Assembly: GCA_947493265.1 (NCBI GenBank)
Contig: CANLQL010000004.1
Span: 434,001-498,000, forward strand
Origin: an uncultured Litoreibacter sp.
GTDB lineage: Bacteria; Pseudomonadota; Alphaproteobacteria; Rhodobacterales; Rhodobacteraceae
DNA: 64,000 nt
Direction: 5' to 3'
In this document: piece after piece, positions 62,392 through 64,000 of the stretch
How the letters are laid out: each line of letters opens with the position of its first letter
Numbering within the stretch: the stretch's first letter is position 1
The notes under the pieces: generated by a model
Databases searched by the model: none
Seen by the model: only the letters and a program-made list of their open reading frames with translations
What the model was told of the DNA's origin: nothing
Position numbers and translations under genes: made by a program

Positions 62392-64000
62392 AACGCAGTC
62401 TTGGCGTTTGTTACTATCCTGAGCACTGGCCGGAAGAGATTTGGCCAGAGGATGCGGCCCGTATGGTTGATGCAGGCTTGTCTTGGGTCCGTATCGGCGA
62501 GTTTGCGTGGTCAGTCATGGAACCCAAGCCAGGGGACTTGCAGCTGGATTGGCTGGACCGGGCAATAGATGTTTTGGGCAATACCGGACTGAAAGTCATC
62601 CTTGGTACCCCGACTGCGACACCTCCAAGGTGGGTGGGGACGAAGTATCCCGACATGTATGCCCGTGACGCCCTAGGCAATGTGCGCGGGTTCGGATCGC
62701 GCCGGCATTATTGCTTTAGCCATGAAGGCTACCGCACCGAAAGCCGACGTATCACAGAAATACTTGCCAAAAGGTATGGACAAAATCCCCACATCGCGGC
62801 GTGGCAGACGGATAATGAATATGGCTGCCATGATACGGTCTTGTCCTATTCCGATGCCGCAAAGACAGCGTTTCAAAATTGGCTTTCGCAAAAATATCAA
62901 TCCCCGCAGGCGCTCAATAAAGCTTGGGGGAATGTCTTCTGGTCGATGGACTACGCTGAATTCAACGAGATTGAGTTGCCGAACCTAACAGTGACAGAAC
63001 CCAACCCTGCACATGCGCTGGCGTTCAGGCGGTTTTCCTCAGATCAGGTTGTGTCGTTCAATCGCGAACAAGCAGACATTTTGCGAAAATACTCTGACGC
63101 GCCGCTGATCCACAATTACATGGGGCGCGAAACCGATTTTGACCATTTCGCAATGGGCACGGATTTGGACATCGCATCGTGGGACAGCTACCCGCTTGGA
63201 TTCTTGGAAGATCGGGTGGGTGACGGGCCCGCGCATCAACGGGCCTTCGCCCAGCAAGGTGATCCTGATTTTCAGGCGTTTCACAATGATTTGTATCGCG
63301 CGGTGGGCCGAGGCCGCTGGTGGATCATGGAACAACAGCCAGGTCCGGTAAACTGGGCGCCGGTCAATCCATCACCACTGCCTGGAATGTGCAGGCTTTG
63401 GGCCTGGGAGGCTTTTGCCCATGGTGCCGAAACCGTGTGCTTCTTTCGCTGGCGTCAGGCTCCGTTTGCTCAAGAGCAGATGCATGCCGGTTTGCTTCGT
63501 CCCGACAGTGTCGCTGCGCCTGGACTAGACGAAGTCAAAGCAGTCGCGGCTGAACTGTCGCAGATGCCTGATGTTGAAACGGCGCAGGCGCGTGTGGGTC
63601 TTGTTTTTGACTACGCCTCGGAATGGGCTTGGAAGGTTCAACCGCAAGGCAAGGATTTCTCCTATTTCCGATTGGTTTTTGAGATCTACCGCGCGCTAAG
63701 GAAACTTGGGCTGGACGTTGATATTCTTCCCCCAGATACGAAAGATTTGTCGCCTTATAACTTGGTACTTGCGCCTGGAATATTAAGCCTTAGCGATCCA
63801 CTGTTGTCCGCGATCAAGACATTTGAAGGGCGCGTGATTTTTGGCCCGAGGGCGAACTCAAAAACAACTGAGCTTTCAATTACGGACCCGCTGCCACCCG
63901 CCATCCCTGGATTAGATGTGACCGTCGCCCGGGTGGAGACGTTTCGGGCGGATCAACCGCGCCCTTTGGAAGGTTGCGGCCATGCCAAGCACTGGATGGA
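62388..64000 (+). CDS. Beta-galactosidase (GH42), C-terminus beyond window
   Basis: The first ~537 residues of a GH42 enzyme (full length usually ~650). The start GVCYYPEHWPEEIW is the family signature. The acid/base Glu is in WQTDNEYG (about residue 142) and the nucleophile Glu in IMEQQPGPVNW (about residue 314). No signal peptide; it acts on imported beta-galactosides. Last gene seen of the galactoside operon. Confidence 0.96.
   Translation, partial: MKRSLGVCYYPEHWPEEIWPEDAARMVDAGLSWVRIGEFAWSVMEPKPGDLQLDWLDRAIDVLGNTGLKVILGTPTATPPRWVGTKYPDMYARDALGNVRGFGSRRHYCFSHEGYRTESRRITEILAKRYGQNPHIAAWQTDNEYGCHDTVLSYSDAAKTAFQNWLSQKYQSPQALNKAWGNVFWSMDYAEFNEIELPNLTVTEPNPAHALAFRRFSSDQVVSFNREQADILRKYSDAPLIHNYMGRETDFDHFAMGTDLDIASWDSYPLGFLEDRVGDGPAHQRAFAQQGDPDFQAFHNDLYRAVGRGRWWIMEQQPGPVNWAPVNPSPLPGMCRLWAWEAFAHGAETVCFFRWRQAPFAQEQMHAGLLRPDSVAAPGLDEVKAVAAELSQMPDVETAQARVGLVFDYASEWAWKVQPQGKDFSYFRLVFEIYRALRKLGLDVDILPPDTKDLSPYNLVLAPGILSLSDPLLSAIKTFEGRVIFGPRANSKTTELSITDPLPPAIPGLDVTVARVETFRADQPRPLEGCGHAKHWM

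Noticed and set aside
1-64000. CRISPR arrays, insertion sequences, integrase genes, attachment sites, tRNA or rRNA genes
   Set aside because: None was seen on reading both strands. The single AT-rich gene at 7885-8997 has no flanking repeats that I could find.

Overview
The window looks like chromosome from a marine member of the Rhodobacteraceae (Roseobacter group). The base composition is moderately GC-rich. Periplasmic binding proteins carry the ADGH start of the mature protein that is common in Rhodobacterales. A taurine locus (tauABC, tpa, tauR, xsc, pta) is joined to a soeABC-type sulfite dehydrogenase. No tRNA, rRNA, insertion sequence, phage gene or CRISPR array was seen.

Layout. 0-13 kb is mixed: the edge of a formate dehydrogenase locus with a LysR regulator, a quinone oxidoreductase, a structured small-RNA-like transcription unit, a TIGR03032 protein, an HlyC-like acyltransferase next to a Hint-domain protein, the ribosomal ATPase EttA, an AT-rich SEC-C motif gene that looks acquired, a BrnA-like protein, a cold-shock protein, several very small membrane or soluble proteins, a geranylgeranyl-reductase-type flavoprotein and dodecin. 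13-20 kb holds glycerol catabolism (glpD-glpK with a MATE exporter, divergent glpR) and serine deaminase. 20-35 kb is taurine uptake and dissimilation: TauABC import, Tpa transamination to sulfoacetaldehyde, Xsc cleavage to acetyl phosphate and sulfite, Pta conversion to acetyl-CoA, SoeABC oxidation of sulfite. 35-39 kb holds a histidinol-dehydrogenase-like enzyme resembling the dihydroxypropanesulfonate dehydrogenase HpsN, with two poorly understood partner genes.

39-47 kb is a seven-gene, mostly overlapping operon: di-heme peroxidase, PfkB kinase, LacD/YihT-type aldolase, fucose-isomerase-like protein, Gfo/Idh oxidoreductase, aldose epimerase and aldehyde dehydrogenase. I read it as a candidate sulfoquinovose (sulfo-EMP type) pathway with non-classical parts. 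It is followed by a TRAP transporter with a DeoR-family regulator (47-52 kb) and a galactoside island (52-64 kb): IclR regulator, sugar ABC transporter, GH36 alpha-galactosidase, a SDR dehydrogenase, DgoK, DgoA, a lactonase and a GH42 beta-galactosidase cut by the window end.

Taken together, the genes could break down the head groups of photosynthetic membrane lipids (sulfoquinovose, alpha- and beta-galactose, glycerol) and handle the C2/C3 sulfonates and sulfite released. This unifying idea is inference. The family assignments of most individual genes are firm; exact substrates in the 35-52 kb region are not.
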